DNA of 64,000 nt from a virus. The notes beneath the pieces are model-generated. The model saw nothing but the letters and a program-made list of their open reading frames with translations. It did not search any database and was not told the origin of the DNA. The stretch lies in the IMG/VR virus record IMGVR_UViG_3300037247_001239, positions 1 to 64,000 of that record; one strand, 5' to 3'. The position numbers were made by a program, and so were the translations under genes. Shown here in pieces: positions 40,356 through 49,466 of the stretch. Positions within the stretch are counted from its first letter, which is position 1. Every line of letters starts with the position of its first letter.

Positions 40356-40815
40356 CGCCGGCCTCTACCGGGGTTTGTTTGGGGGGCCGTCCTCTGCGAG
40401 GCTTGGTGGGCTCGGAGCTTGGGAGGACAGTTTCCGACGGGGCGTTGCCCCCCGGCGGAACATGCACGTCGGCCAACAGCCGGGCGAACTCCGCACAAGC
40501 GGCCACCGCCTCCTGCGACTGCTTCACGGCCAGGCGAACCTTTTCTTCCGAGTCGGCCAGCTTGTACAGACCGTAGTGATCGTTCTCGAAGAGCGTCGGC
40601 TTCCTGCCACCGGGGTCATCGACATGCCGGCACATCGTCCAGCACTGGGGGAGGCCCCGTCTGAACGTGACGATGTCACACGTCTGGCCCGACACCTCCA
40701 CTACAAAGCCCATCATCCTGCGCGAGGTCTCCATCTGTGCCGGGTGCCTGACAAAGTAAACCCGGTCTCCTTGTTCCATCTGGGGGCCCTTCCACCCTTG
40801 TTTTTCTTCATTCAT
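40345..40815 (-). CDS. Protein with AT-hook-like tail between terminase and portal
   Basis: 156 residues from ATG 40815 after TAGGAGTATCGTG. DRVYFVRHPAQMETSRRMMGFVVEV start, helical centre, then KPRRGRPPKQTP, an AT-hook-like DNA-binding motif. Overlaps the portal start by 11 bp. It may bind DNA during packaging; function unknown. Confidence 0.6.
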   Translation of the reverse strand: MNEEKQGWKGPQMEQGDRVYFVRHPAQMETSRRMMGFVVEVSGQTCDIVTFRRGLPQCWTMCRHVDDPGGRKPTLFENDHYGLYKLADSEEKVRLAVKQSQEAVAACAEFARLLADVHVPPGGNAPSETVLPSSEPTKPRRGRPPKQTPVEAGDAV

Positions 40816-40840
40816 CACGATACTCCTACTGGTATGGCGG

Positions 40841-42508
40841 CTACACGACGGCTGGCTGCCGTCTCCTGCGACTGGCGTTCTTTTGCTTCTTCTCCCACAT
40901 CCGTTCGGCGGCGGTCTGGGTCTTGACGGGGATCTGTTCGGGACGCTGGTAGCGGGGCGCGACCGATGCCCCGTACTCCAGGGCCTCAATCAGGTCGGAC
41001 AACCGCAGCTTGACCCGCTTGTCGGGCCGCTTGCGATCGTAGTACGCCTCCTGGATTTCCTTATGCAGTTCGGGGCAGATGTTCTTGAAAACCCGCAGCT
41101 TGGCACTGCCCTCAAACGGCCCGCACTCCCGTACCCGCATCCAGTCCAGCAGGGCCTCTTCGCGGAACATGATGTCATCGCTGCCGGCAAAGAACCCGGC
41201 CAGCGGCCCCATCACCCGCGGTTCGACGCCATGGTCTTTCAGCGCCTGCCAATACTGTTCGGCCACGCTGCGGTCGTCCTGTCCGGCCCGCCCTTGGCGG
41301 CCGAATCGCTTGTCGATCACCATCGCCTCGAACTTCCAGTCGCCTTGCCGCTCGGCCACCAACTCCGCCCAGCGGTTGGCATTGGCATTCTTCAGTGGGA
41401 AGGCGTCGTAGATCCAGATATGTTTCTCGTCCGGATCAATGGCCGCGAAGATGGTACCCGCCCGCTGGCGGCCCGGGTCCAGGAACACGTACCGCGCCCA
41501 GTCCTCCGGAATATCAAACGGTTCGCACCCGTGTTCACCCTCCGGGCGGTAGCACGAATAGACCCGGCGGCCAAACAGCGAGAACCGACCGTAGAACTTG
41601 ACCTCCAGGTCTTCCTCGGTCGTCAGGCTACGGCGAAACTCTTCCTTGGCCTCCGGCGAAAGGAACGGGTTGTCGGAAATCTGGACCTCAAACGACTCAA
41701 TGTTCTGCGTGGAGTCGGCGGCCCGCTCGTAGAGTTCGGCCAGTTGGGGCGTCGACACGTCGGGCGTGGCCGACCAGATCCCCACCCCTTCGCGGTCGAC
41801 CAGCCGGGCGTTGCTCTCGGCGTAGAACGCCAGGTTGTCGAATTCCTCGTCGAACCAGACTATATCGAGCTGGATGCCCCGCGGCGGGTCGGAACCGCCA
41901 CTGCGAAACCACATCTCCCAGCCGTTAGTCAGCGTTACCATCCGCGGGATGCCCCGCTTGCGTTCCTCCCATGCAATGTTTCGGATCATCCTGGGGGGGA
42001 TCAACGGCTCGCTGGGCCGCCACTCGGCGCGGCGTGCGAGATCGTCCGGGTCGAGCCGCGCGGGGTCATCGGTGCGCGGCCGCAGTGCCCGCAGCTTCCC
42101 GGTCTGCCGGTCCCGGACGGTATTGAACGCACCCGGCCTGCCCAGCAGAGACCAGATCGGGTTGCCCAAATGCTCTACGTCCTTCCCCACGATCAGCACG
42201 CGCCCGTCCCTCTTGCGATACTTGTCGTGTGGGTCCTGGCCGGTCACGGCCCTCGCTATTTCGGCGGCCACGGCCACGCTCTTGCCGGCCCGGTTACTGC
42301 CCACCGCCAGCCGCCAATGGGCTCGGGATCGGTGAAACTCCTCCAGCCCGGGCAATGGACAGTAGGCCAGCAGACCTTCCCGTTGACGTTGGACCAACTG
42401 CACAGCCAGCGCGCGAATCTCGGCCATCTTCAGCCGCCTCAACGGCGAAGGGCTGCGAGGAGGCGGTTTGGGCGTCCCCTCTACCATGCTGGTCCAGTCA
42501 ACCGTCAT
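40841..42508 (-). CDS. terL: Terminase large subunit
   Basis: 555 residues. Walker A GSNRAGKS at 70-77, Walker B DIVWFDEE at 215-222, then TPDVST coupling region, and the RNase H-like nuclease with YVFLDPGRQRAGTIFAAID near 337-355. Two-domain packaging motor: ATPase drives DNA into the head and the nuclease cuts at the end. It starts two bases upstream of the small-subunit candidate stop. Confidence 0.93.
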   Translation of the reverse strand: MTVDWTSMVEGTPKPPPRSPSPLRRLKMAEIRALAVQLVQRQREGLLAYCPLPGLEEFHRSRAHWRLAVGSNRAGKSVAVAAEIARAVTGQDPHDKYRKRDGRVLIVGKDVEHLGNPIWSLLGRPGAFNTVRDRQTGKLRALRPRTDDPARLDPDDLARRAEWRPSEPLIPPRMIRNIAWEERKRGIPRMVTLTNGWEMWFRSGGSDPPRGIQLDIVWFDEEFDNLAFYAESNARLVDREGVGIWSATPDVSTPQLAELYERAADSTQNIESFEVQISDNPFLSPEAKEEFRRSLTTEEDLEVKFYGRFSLFGRRVYSCYRPEGEHGCEPFDIPEDWARYVFLDPGRQRAGTIFAAIDPDEKHIWIYDAFPLKNANANRWAELVAERQGDWKFEAMVIDKRFGRQGRAGQDDRSVAEQYWQALKDHGVEPRVMGPLAGFFAGSDDIMFREEALLDWMRVRECGPFEGSAKLRVFKNICPELHKEIQEAYYDRKRPDKRVKLRLSDLIEALEYGASVAPRYQRPEQIPVKTQTAAERMWEKKQKNASRRRRQPAVV

Positions 42509-42509
42509 C

Positions 42510-42827
42510 TTAATCTTCGTCTATCTTGAGTAGTTCCCGTATCTTGGCCTTGATCGCCCGTTCAACCTCATCCTTATCCTGGCCTTCACCACCAGAGGCA
42601 TCTGTAACAGTTGCGTGCCCGATGAGCCGCAACACGTTCGTCAACAACCTTTCGCGTGAGGGCGACTTTGCAGGCAATTCGCAGTAGTCGGTGAACAGCA
42701 GCTTGGCTATGCCCTCGTATCCACCAAACTCGCGAATAATGCAGGCCAGCATCGGCCTGATATCACACTCACTTCCCTTGGCCTTTGCGATCCCTTCGAG
42801 CGTTTCGTCCGGTTGGAGTTGCGTCAT
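42510..42827 (-). CDS. Candidate small terminase subunit
   Basis: 105 residues, mostly helical, with a charged C-terminal helix (ERAIKAKIRELLKIDED) of the type that oligomerises in small terminases. No clear HTH can be read. Position directly upstream of terL is the main evidence. Overlaps the OB-fold gene by 4 bp. Confidence 0.5.
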   Translation of the reverse strand: MTQLQPDETLEGIAKAKGSECDIRPMLACIIREFGGYEGIAKLLFTDYCELPAKSPSRERLLTNVLRLIGHATVTDASGGEGQDKDEVERAIKAKIRELLKIDED

Positions 42828-43186
42828 GCCCGGTCCCCTCCGAACACCATCTCCGGCTCAGGTGACTGCACCGACCGGATGTTGCGGCACAGCACCACCA
42901 TCCGCCGCCGGGCGCCCCGCCCGCCGTTGTTCCACTCGTAGTGTTTCAGTTCACCCTCCAGCACCACGTTGCATCCCTTCCGCCAGCGGGCTATCTCCTG
43001 GGCCTGTTGGCCCACGAACCGTACGGGCAGGTTGCCGTCCCCCGCCCAGACCTCCGCCTCGCAGAAGTGCCCTTGGCCCGGCTTGATCTGCTTCAATACC
43101 GGTGTGGTCTCCAGCCGCCCGGTGAGTCTCACGAACGCTTGGGCTCGTTGATCTTCGGGTAGGGCATCCGGTCTACGCTCAGCCAT
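42824..43186 (-). CDS. OB-fold single-strand DNA-binding protein
   Basis: 120 residues from ATG 43186, after GCGAGGGACAGCG. RLTGRLETTPVLKQIKPGQGHFCEAEVWAGDGNLPVRFVGQQAQEIARWRKGCNVVLEGELKHYEW is an SSB/PriB-type OB fold, with the GCNVVLEGELKHYEW strand pair as hallmark. It lacks the acidic tail of SSB. This is a second ssDNA-binding candidate beside the one at 1814-2437, placed in the packaging region. Confidence 0.7.
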   Translation of the reverse strand: MAERRPDALPEDQRAQAFVRLTGRLETTPVLKQIKPGQGHFCEAEVWAGDGNLPVRFVGQQAQEIARWRKGCNVVLEGELKHYEWNNGGRGARRRMVVLCRNIRSVQSPEPEMVFGGDRA

Positions 43187-43467
43187 CGCTGTCCCTCGCA
43201 TTTCTCACACCCGTAACGGCTGCCGACACACTCGCACTGCCCGAACGGCGCGCCGTGGAGGACCAGCACGCGGGCCGCCTCCAGGTGACGCACTGCCCGC
43301 CGAACGTCGACGTGGTGGCAGTAGGGCAGGTTGCCGATTTCTGCCAGGTCATTACGAATCGCCTCCAGTCCCTTGGCCAGCCTCACCAGGTGGCGACGGC
43401 CCGCAAACGTTTTGGACAAATGCCACGGGACCAACCGGCCCGTAGCGTCGTACTCACGCCGGTCCAT
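43129..43467 (-). CDS. Hypothetical protein with Cys cluster
   Basis: 112 residues. Central helix (KGLEAIRNDLAEIG) and a C-terminal QCECVGSRYGCEKCEGQRW zinc-like cluster. Overlaps both neighbours by 14-58 bp, coupled translation likely. Function unknown. Confidence 0.55.
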   Translation of the reverse strand: MDRREYDATGRLVPWHLSKTFAGRRHLVRLAKGLEAIRNDLAEIGNLPYCHHVDVRRAVRHLEAARVLVLHGAPFGQCECVGSRYGCEKCEGQRWLSVDRMPYPKINEPKRS

Positions 43468-44227
43468 CTCGCAACACCGGGATCGAGGGATCGGGCGACA
43501 TCGGTTCCTCGAACCGAGCTTCGCCCGGCTGTTGAAAACCGGGTCGCTCCACGCACTGGCTTTGCCAATGCCCAGCCCAGGTGTCGAAACTCACGTAGAT
43601 CGGTATCCCGGCCGCCCGACACCGCAGCGAAAACTCCACGTCGCTGCTGTGCCGCAGGTCGTCCTCCCGGGGCGAGGTAAACGTATCCTTGAAGTACGGT
43701 TCCTTGAGTCGCTTGAAGATCGAGGTGTCCATCAGCATCGAACCGGCCCCCACCGCCTCCACGCTGGCGAACCCCCGTTGCTGCTGGGCCAGTTCGCGGC
43801 TCAGGCGCGTCAGCGAGCCCTTGGGCGTCTTGACAAAAATGTGGATCGGGTGCCCCGGCGCGCCGCCGCAATAGGGCACGGCCACGATCGAGCCGGGATG
43901 TGCCTTGATGAACGGCCACGCCTCGTGCCACCACGCCTTGGTCCCCTCGGCCGGCATCCCTTCCGGGTTCCACTTCACGTAGCGGTCCAGCGCCATGTCC
44001 GGGTCCAGCCAGAGGATGTGCGTACACTCGTGCCTCAGCGCGAAGCTCACGCAGTTGTTGCGGCACATCGCTACGCGGTGGTTGGTGATGTTGAATGACA
44101 GCACCTCTGTCAGTTCGGGGCTGACTCGTGGAAGGGTGAACCCAAAGTGAAACAGCCAGGTCCCCATGTCGGCGGCCTCCAGGTTCCATCCCGTAGGCCG
44201 GGCAATACACAGTCTGTAACGCTCCAT
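43454..44227 (-). CDS. GT-A type glycosyltransferase-like protein
   Basis: 257 residues from ATG 44227. HILWLDPDMALDRY (about 70-83) carries the DxD metal motif; GSIVAVPYCGG and GAGSMLMDTSIFKRL, then SDVEFSLRCRAAGIPIYVS, follow the GT-A layout. No membrane segment. Its gene lies after the capsid decoration candidate, apart from the other sugar genes by one structural block. It may glycosylate virion proteins. Confidence 0.7.
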   Translation of the reverse strand: MERYRLCIARPTGWNLEAADMGTWLFHFGFTLPRVSPELTEVLSFNITNHRVAMCRNNCVSFALRHECTHILWLDPDMALDRYVKWNPEGMPAEGTKAWWHEAWPFIKAHPGSIVAVPYCGGAPGHPIHIFVKTPKGSLTRLSRELAQQQRGFASVEAVGAGSMLMDTSIFKRLKEPYFKDTFTSPREDDLRHSSDVEFSLRCRAAGIPIYVSFDTWAGHWQSQCVERPGFQQPGEARFEEPMSPDPSIPVLRDGPA

Positions 44228-44319
44228 GGCTGGCGCGTCCTTTCGTTCTGTTGGCTGGTGTTGTTGGCTGGTGTAAAAGTCGCCCCCCCGGTACCGGAGT
44301 ACCGGGGGAGCGCAGTGGT

Positions 44320-44868
44320 TTAAGCGTGGTGCGAGACCACGGACAGCCCGCGGGTCACACGGATAATCATGTTGGTTGCGGATGCCCCGGCCGTGGTAAC
44401 AGCCGTACCGACCACAACGTCCCCGGCAGCAGCGCGGTACGCTTTCCCCGACGCTCCTGCCTGGATAGCCATCCCGGCGGTGAACGAGGTGCTGGTCTTC
44501 AACACCCGGCACAGGCCCTCTTCGACGACAAAACAGACATCGTTGTCAACAATGCTGCTGAGTCCCGAGATTCTGTTGTAGTCGTCCAGCGGCTTGCCCA
44601 GCTCACCGTCGCCGGTAGCCACGCCGTCGATCTTGGCCCCCCACTCGTCCTTGGTTGCACTCTGGAACGAGTAGAACTTCAGCGCGGGCGTGATGGCCGA
44701 CCCCTTGGCGTTCTGCACCGCCCGGAGCGTAACCCGCCCTCCCCCGCCGTGCAGTACATCGGGCACCTCGAAGGTCTGCCCGATAATCTCCTTGGCCGCG
44801 TCATCAACCGGGGTGGTCACCTCCGCGAAGAGGGTCGAGCCCCGCTGAAACGGCAAAATTCTATTCAT
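44320..44868 (-). CDS. Capsid decoration or minor head protein candidate
   Basis: 182 residues; beta-rich with GVATGDGELGKPLDDYNRISGLSSIVDNDVCFVVEEGLCRVLKTSTSFTAGMAIQAGASGKAYRA and a C-terminal VVVGTAVTTAGASATNMIIRV. Immediately after the major capsid gene, where decoration proteins are usually found. Identification by context. Confidence 0.55.
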   Translation of the reverse strand: MNRILPFQRGSTLFAEVTTPVDDAAKEIIGQTFEVPDVLHGGGGRVTLRAVQNAKGSAITPALKFYSFQSATKDEWGAKIDGVATGDGELGKPLDDYNRISGLSSIVDNDVCFVVEEGLCRVLKTSTSFTAGMAIQAGASGKAYRAAAGDVVVGTAVTTAGASATNMIIRVTRGLSVVSHHA

Positions 44869-44880
44869 CTTGACCCTCCT

Positions 44881-45981
44881 TTACGCACTGTTGTTGAGTT
44901 TGGCGAAGAACGCGGGCGAGTCGTAGCGCATCTGACCGTAGAAGTCGATCAAGATCTTCTGTGCCCCGCCGTAGTCGATATCGAAGTCTTTGGTGATGTC
45001 CCAAAGGGTCTTCTGCATCGAGAGAAGCTCCATGTTCTTCCACGAGAGGCCGTAACAGGCCCGCGGGGTGCAGCCAAATTCCGCCATAAATGCAATTCCG
45101 TCTATTCGTATGTGACGAAATCCCAACTTGACGAGATCCTGGTCCTGGTCACCCACCACCATCCGTTCCTTCTCCTCCAGGGAGGTCAGCGCCTCCTCGT
45201 AAGAGATCGGGTCGGTCAGCCAGAGGTCGGGCGTGACCCCGTGCATCGCCTCCATGAAGGTGCGGGCTTTTCTCTGGGCCTCCCGCCAGGTGTTGATCCA
45301 GGTCTTGGTCGTGGCCGTGAGCTTGGTTGCCTTGTAATTGACCACCATCGGGTGCCAGAAATGGTAAGCAAGGTCTGGCGTACCCATGGGATACGTGTCA
45401 GTGGAGGTGGCGTTGTTGGCCGCACCCCCGTAGGTTCCCAAGTCCATGGTCAGGTTGGCGTAGGTACCAGTGACGCTCGCGTGCCAAGTGTTGGAGTCGA
45501 TCACTGTACTGGAGGTCTGGAACAACGTCTCCAGCCCGTCCAGGCCGTCCGAGTTGGACGAGTCCTGGGAGTTGTTGTAGATTTCGGTCCGCGCGAAATA
45601 CTCCTGGCAGTTCTCCTGGACCTTCTCCACCACGGTGGCGAGCAGTTTGTACCGGGCGGTCTTGTCGCCCTGGAACATCAACTTCTCGCCCTTGGAAATC
45701 AACTCGCCCTTGTTCAGGGTCGAGTAGCCCGCCGAGGCTTTCTTGTGGCGGTTGACCCTCACGAACGACGCCGGCTCCAGGTCACCGGACCGGGAAGGCG
45801 GATCGCGTTGGTAGACCGTCAACCAATCGAAGTCGGCGGCGCTTGCGCCGTACTTGATGCGGCCATTCTTGCGAAGCATCGCTGGAATGACCGTCTTGCG
45901 CATCCCCACCTCGGTAATCTTCTGGAGGTGATCGGTGATAACACCGATTGCGGGACGACTCCATGCTACTAAACCAGCCAT
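44881..45981 (-). CDS. Major capsid protein (HK97 fold, podovirus type)
   Basis: 366 residues, ATG 45981 after AAGGAGCAGCTA. Length, long N-terminal helix region (ITDHLQKITEVGMRKTVIPAMLRK), the E-loop-like QGDKTARYKLLATVV segment and the P-domain helix (KTWINTWREAQRKARTFMEAMHG) fit a phage major capsid protein. The Gln-rich scaffold candidate directly upstream and the terminase downstream agree. Confidence 0.8.
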   Translation of the reverse strand: MAGLVAWSRPAIGVITDHLQKITEVGMRKTVIPAMLRKNGRIKYGASAADFDWLTVYQRDPPSRSGDLEPASFVRVNRHKKASAGYSTLNKGELISKGEKLMFQGDKTARYKLLATVVEKVQENCQEYFARTEIYNNSQDSSNSDGLDGLETLFQTSSTVIDSNTWHASVTGTYANLTMDLGTYGGAANNATSTDTYPMGTPDLAYHFWHPMVVNYKATKLTATTKTWINTWREAQRKARTFMEAMHGVTPDLWLTDPISYEEALTSLEEKERMVVGDQDQDLVKLGFRHIRIDGIAFMAEFGCTPRACYGLSWKNMELLSMQKTLWDITKDFDIDYGGAQKILIDFYGQMRYDSPAFFAKLNNSA

Positions 45982-46082
45982 TAGCTGCTCCTTAGCAGTT
46001 GTTTTTCAGTGTCGTGTGACAATTCATGGCGGTGGGGCGGCATGGCTGGCGACGGGTGGGGTGGGGTCTGTGGCTTATAAGC

Positions 46083-46131
46083 GGCGACCACGGACGGGCT
46101 CCCGATGGGGAGGTGTCCGTCCGCGGTCGCC
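46083..46131. terminator. Long stem-loop between scaffold and capsid genes
   Basis: GGCGACCACGGACGG (46083-46097) pairs with CCGTCCGCGGTCGCC (46117-46131) at 14 of 15 positions around a 19-base loop. No U-run on either side. Likely an mRNA processing or protection element adjusting capsid versus scaffold expression. Confidence 0.6.
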
Positions 46132-46172
46132 TAACACCAGCCGCCCCCACCCGGTCGGCTGGTGCTTTTGAT

Positions 46173-47279
46173 CTATCCCAGTTGTCCTTGTGTGGCTTCT
46201 CGCTGTGCGGCAAGTTTTGCTAGGTGTTCACCCATACCGCCCGGCGTGCCACCCCATTTTTCCAGGTCCGCCCGGTACTCCGCCTCGGGGTCGCCGGCGA
46301 CCGGCGCGGCCACGGCCGGTTGGTGGACGGCGGCGGGCTTCACTGCTTGCGTTGACTGGGCCGGCTGGGCCTGCTGTTGCTGGATCCGCCGCTCCATCAA
46401 TATCAGCCGGGCATGACTGAATGCGTTGACTCGGTTGGGCGCAGCCTGCATCCCCATGGCCTGTTGTTGTGCGGCTTCCGCCTGCATGATCTGTCCCGCG
46501 ATCTCCATCCACTCCGCACCGTCGGGGGTCACGTTGTTGGGGTCCTGACGGTTGGCCTGTGGGTTGCGAAATGCCCAAGATGCGTTGGCCTCCACAATCT
46601 GGCCGATCGCCGCGGCCTCCTGCTGCTGGGCCGTCTGTTGCTGATTGATCTGTTGAACTACAGGCGCGGAGAGTTGCTGCACCGGCTCGGCCAGCGCCTC
46701 GTTGCGGTGGTAGGCGAAGTCGTAGGCCGCCCGTTGGATCTTTTGGGTGGCATCTTCCAGGCTGCGCTTCACGTCCGGCGGGGCGTTCTCGCCTTCGCGG
46801 GCCACGATGTCTTGCCAGCGGCGGATGTCATCCCACTCGGGCGACTGCTGCGCGGTCGGCTGTGGCTGCTGGACTTGCTGGCGTTGCTGCATGAACTCCC
46901 GGAAAGCGGGCTCGTGCCCTCTCACCGAGCGGCCGTACTCGGCGTCGGCGTCGCGGCGGCCTACCAGGCGGTAGGCTTCAACCAGGCCGGTGATCGTGGC
47001 GTTATCGCCGGTGTACTTCTCGCCGAGCTTCTCGCCCCAGCCCTCGTCGATGAATCGAGTCAGCTTCAGGGCCTCGTCATCGGTGGCTGTGGGCTCGCCG
47101 TCAGTCGGTCCGGCAGCGGTGGGCTGGACTGGCTGAGGTTCTGCGGGTGGCGCGGCGGGCTCGACCGGTGGGGCGGCGGGCGGAGTCTCGGGCGGAGTCT
47201 CGGGCGGCGAGGCCGGGGCCTCGGCGGCCACGAGCGCGGCCACCAGATCGGGAGATGCGGTAGTTGGATCCTCGGACAT
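46173..47279 (-). CDS. Scaffolding protein candidate
   Basis: 368 residues from ATG 47279, just after GGGGGACGAT; an ATG 33 bases upstream is also open. The first ~75 residues are Pro/Ala-rich and disordered. The middle is helical, Gln-rich (QQRQQVQQPQPTAQQ, INQQQTAQQQEAAAIGQ). It ends in a charged helix (YRADLEKWGG). Size, disorder, helical content and position just upstream of the capsid gene match podovirus scaffolds. Confidence 0.6.
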   Translation of the reverse strand: MSEDPTTASPDLVAALVAAEAPASPPETPPETPPAAPPVEPAAPPAEPQPVQPTAAGPTDGEPTATDDEALKLTRFIDEGWGEKLGEKYTGDNATITGLVEAYRLVGRRDADAEYGRSVRGHEPAFREFMQQRQQVQQPQPTAQQSPEWDDIRRWQDIVAREGENAPPDVKRSLEDATQKIQRAAYDFAYHRNEALAEPVQQLSAPVVQQINQQQTAQQQEAAAIGQIVEANASWAFRNPQANRQDPNNVTPDGAEWMEIAGQIMQAEAAQQQAMGMQAAPNRVNAFSHARLILMERRIQQQQAQPAQSTQAVKPAAVHQPAVAAPVAGDPEAEYRADLEKWGGTPGGMGEHLAKLAAQREATQGQLG

Positions 47280-47416
47280 ATCGTCCCCCATGTACCAAGG
47301 GCTGCTGGTCATGGTGGGGGACTCAGCGGAGCGGCGCGGCTATGCCACTCCGCCGCCAGTGTAGCGGACACTGGAGAGTAGTGCAATACCCCTGCCCAGG
47401 TTTTCTGGAAAACTGG

Positions 47417-48286
47417 CTAGGGGACTATTTGCCAGTTCTTTTGGGTGGCCTGAGTGGCCAGGGGGGATGGGGTTTGAGGGGGTGAGTCAGCTGGCCCGCA
47501 CTCGTAGATGGTCTTGATGGCGGGGTCGGCGTAGTGCATCTCTGCCAGCTTGACTGCCTGCTCGTGCTTGCCGGGTGTCGCCGTGCCCCCTAAGTTCCAT
47601 TTATCAATCAACTTACGTCGATTCTCTTCCCACACCCGGGCGTTCTCCGGCTGGGTCGCGGGGTCGACGGTGGCGTGGCGGGTGTGCTGAATGGGGATGT
47701 CTACCTGGCGGATAGTGCCAGGGTTGAGCGATTCCACGGTCAACCCCAGATCCATATCCTCGCAGAGCTGGGGGGCATATTGAGGATCGAAAAGCCAAAG
47801 TAGTGAATAGCACGGATTGCTCACCCGCCGGAAGTCGAGCTGCACCATCAAACACCACCCCTCGATATAGGGGGGGTCGTTGGGGCCGCCCCAGCAGCCG
47901 TCGGACCCCACTGTCGTGAGGCTCGGCCCCACCAGCTTGGCGCCGGCGTCCAGGGCCGCCACCAGCGGTTCGGCCCACCGCCCCTGAATCACCACGTCGT
48001 CGTTCAGCACGGCCACGCAGTCGTCAGTCTCGGCCTCCAGCACCCGCCAGCCGAGGTTGCAGGCCGGCGTGTAGCCGATCTTCTCGCCCACGTCGATGAT
48101 GGTCACCCGCCAGCCGTTGTCCCGCAGGCACAGCGCCTGGGGTACCACGGCAGCGTGCCGCCAGTCCTCGTGATGGTTCACCACCAGTACCAGGTGGCAG
48201 GGTTCGGTGTGCTCGGCCAGCGAGGCCAGCATGTTTTTCAGTAGCGGCTGGGCGCCACAGGTGGGAACGATGATGTGGACTGCCAT
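47417..48286 (-). CDS. Family 2 glycosyltransferase
   Basis: 289 residues from ATG 48286, overlapping the radical-SAM stop. VHIIVPTCGAQPLLKNMLASLAEH start, VVNHHED, and CVAVLNDDVVIQGRW with the DxD-like DDV motif. WCLMVQLDFRRV and a C-terminal acceptor region follow. It probably transfers a sugar from a nucleotide donor. First member of the island spanning to 53.8 kb. Confidence 0.8.
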   Translation of the reverse strand: MAVHIIVPTCGAQPLLKNMLASLAEHTEPCHLVLVVNHHEDWRHAAVVPQALCLRDNGWRVTIIDVGEKIGYTPACNLGWRVLEAETDDCVAVLNDDVVIQGRWAEPLVAALDAGAKLVGPSLTTVGSDGCWGGPNDPPYIEGWCLMVQLDFRRVSNPCYSLLWLFDPQYAPQLCEDMDLGLTVESLNPGTIRQVDIPIQHTRHATVDPATQPENARVWEENRRKLIDKWNLGGTATPGKHEQAVKLAEMHYADPAIKTIYECGPADSPPQTPSPLATQATQKNWQIVP

Positions 48287-49326
48287 CACAAAAACTCCGC
48301 ATGGGTCTTGGGCTGCACCGCGTCTTTCAGCTCCCGGTTGATATGATCCGCCCGACAGAACGGCACGCACTTCTGCACGTCGGTCCGCTCGATCAGGTCC
48401 TGCTTCTCCTGCGACTCCCAAATCTCTGCCAGAGGATGCTCCAGTACGTTGCCGATCTCCATCCCCGCCACGTCCCGGTAGTGGCAGCAGAGCGGCATCG
48501 AGCCGTCTGCCTGGACCACGCCCACGAAATGGGCCCCGTGGCAGAGCTTGTAGGGCCGCCGCCAGTTGGCAAAGTGCCGGTACTTCTGTTCGGAGGCCAG
48601 TACCTTGAACGTCTCCGTCTCGTATTGCCGGCAGACGGGCAGCACGTCGTCGATGTCCGTCTCGTCGTACAGGCAGGGCCGGAACTGGATGTAGTCGGCA
48701 CCCCTATTTCTGACCTCTTTTGTTGCACTGAGCATTCCGCGTTTTGTCTCGGCCGAGGTGAGGTACCCCACGCCAATCGTACAATCGGCATCGGCGGCCG
48801 TCTTGGAGGGACGCAACGCCCCTATCGCGTTCAGCGCTTCATCAAACCCGTCCACCCCATGTACCGCTTGGTACATCACCGAATCGCTAGCATCCAGACT
48901 TACCCGAATCCACTCACAAGCCCGGACCAGGGTTTTCATTTGCTGCACTTCCTGGAGGGCACGCTCAAGACCACGCAAGGGACCCGCCGTGCCTATCAAC
49001 GTCCCGTTCGTAATCAGCCCCACCCTCAGCCCCTGTTGGGCCGCAAACCCGCACAGTTCCGCACAATCCTCGTGCATCAACGGCTCGCCCCCGCCGGTGA
49101 ACATCACCCCCTGCACCCCGTACTCGGCCATCTCGACCAGGATGTGACGGGCGTCGTCGGCGTTCATCTCGCGCCCGGCCCGTCCGCCGATACACTGCGG
49201 ACACTTGTGGTTGCAGCGGTCGGTCAGGTCCAGTTCCATCGTCACCGGCGGCGGGACCTTGCCGTCGCGGTACGCCACGACCCGGTCGGCCCAGGCCCAG
49301 AGCTTGTTGGTTCCGAAGATGTTCAT
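48286..49326 (-). CDS. Radical SAM enzyme with SPASM-type C-terminal cysteines
   Basis: 346 residues from ATG 49326. ELDLTDRCNHKCPQC gives the CxxxCxxC 4Fe-4S site (38, 42, 45). MFTGGGEPLMHE is the SAM-binding GGE motif. The end carries several cysteines (CHGAHFVGVV...LCCHY...CVPFCR), like the SPASM domain for auxiliary clusters. Enzymes of this type modify peptides or sugars. Placed between glycosyltransferases, a sugar or protein modification is likely. The start is chosen after GAAGAAG. Confidence 0.85.
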   Translation of the reverse strand: MNIFGTNKLWAWADRVVAYRDGKVPPPVTMELDLTDRCNHKCPQCIGGRAGREMNADDARHILVEMAEYGVQGVMFTGGGEPLMHEDCAELCGFAAQQGLRVGLITNGTLIGTAGPLRGLERALQEVQQMKTLVRACEWIRVSLDASDSVMYQAVHGVDGFDEALNAIGALRPSKTAADADCTIGVGYLTSAETKRGMLSATKEVRNRGADYIQFRPCLYDETDIDDVLPVCRQYETETFKVLASEQKYRHFANWRRPYKLCHGAHFVGVVQADGSMPLCCHYRDVAGMEIGNVLEHPLAEIWESQEKQDLIERTDVQKCVPFCRADHINRELKDAVQPKTHAEFL

Positions 49327-49466
49327 CGCTTCTTCTTTTCTCGACTCTTTCTGGACTTCCTTACTACTGCGGTAGCCTTGGCCCCCGAGCCGGTCGACTC
49401 GTGGACGTGCTCCCACATTCTGTGTTCCTTCGCCGACAGTTTTTTACCGCCTAGTTTCTTGGGCAT
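49323..49466 (-). CDS. 47-residue Lys/Arg-rich protein
   Basis: Short ORF from ATG 49466, ending by overlap with the radical-SAM start and starting inside the end of the LicD-cytidylyltransferase gene. Very basic (KKLGGKKLSAKEHRMW...RKSRKSREKKKR). Translational coupling on both sides supports it. Perhaps a small RNA-binding protein; function unknown. Confidence 0.45.
   Translation of the reverse strand: MPKKLGGKKLSAKEHRMWEHVHESTGSGAKATAVVRKSRKSREKKKR

Noticed and set aside
39327-42529. Very long plus-strand frames opposite the portal and terminase genes
   Set aside because: They are antisense shadows created by high GC. Amino-acid usage is unnatural and no start signals are present, while the minus strand encodes clear portal and TerL motifs.
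44251-45972. 573-codon plus-strand frame opposite the capsid gene
   Set aside because: Antisense shadow of the major capsid and decoration genes; no ribosome-binding site or recognisable protein.
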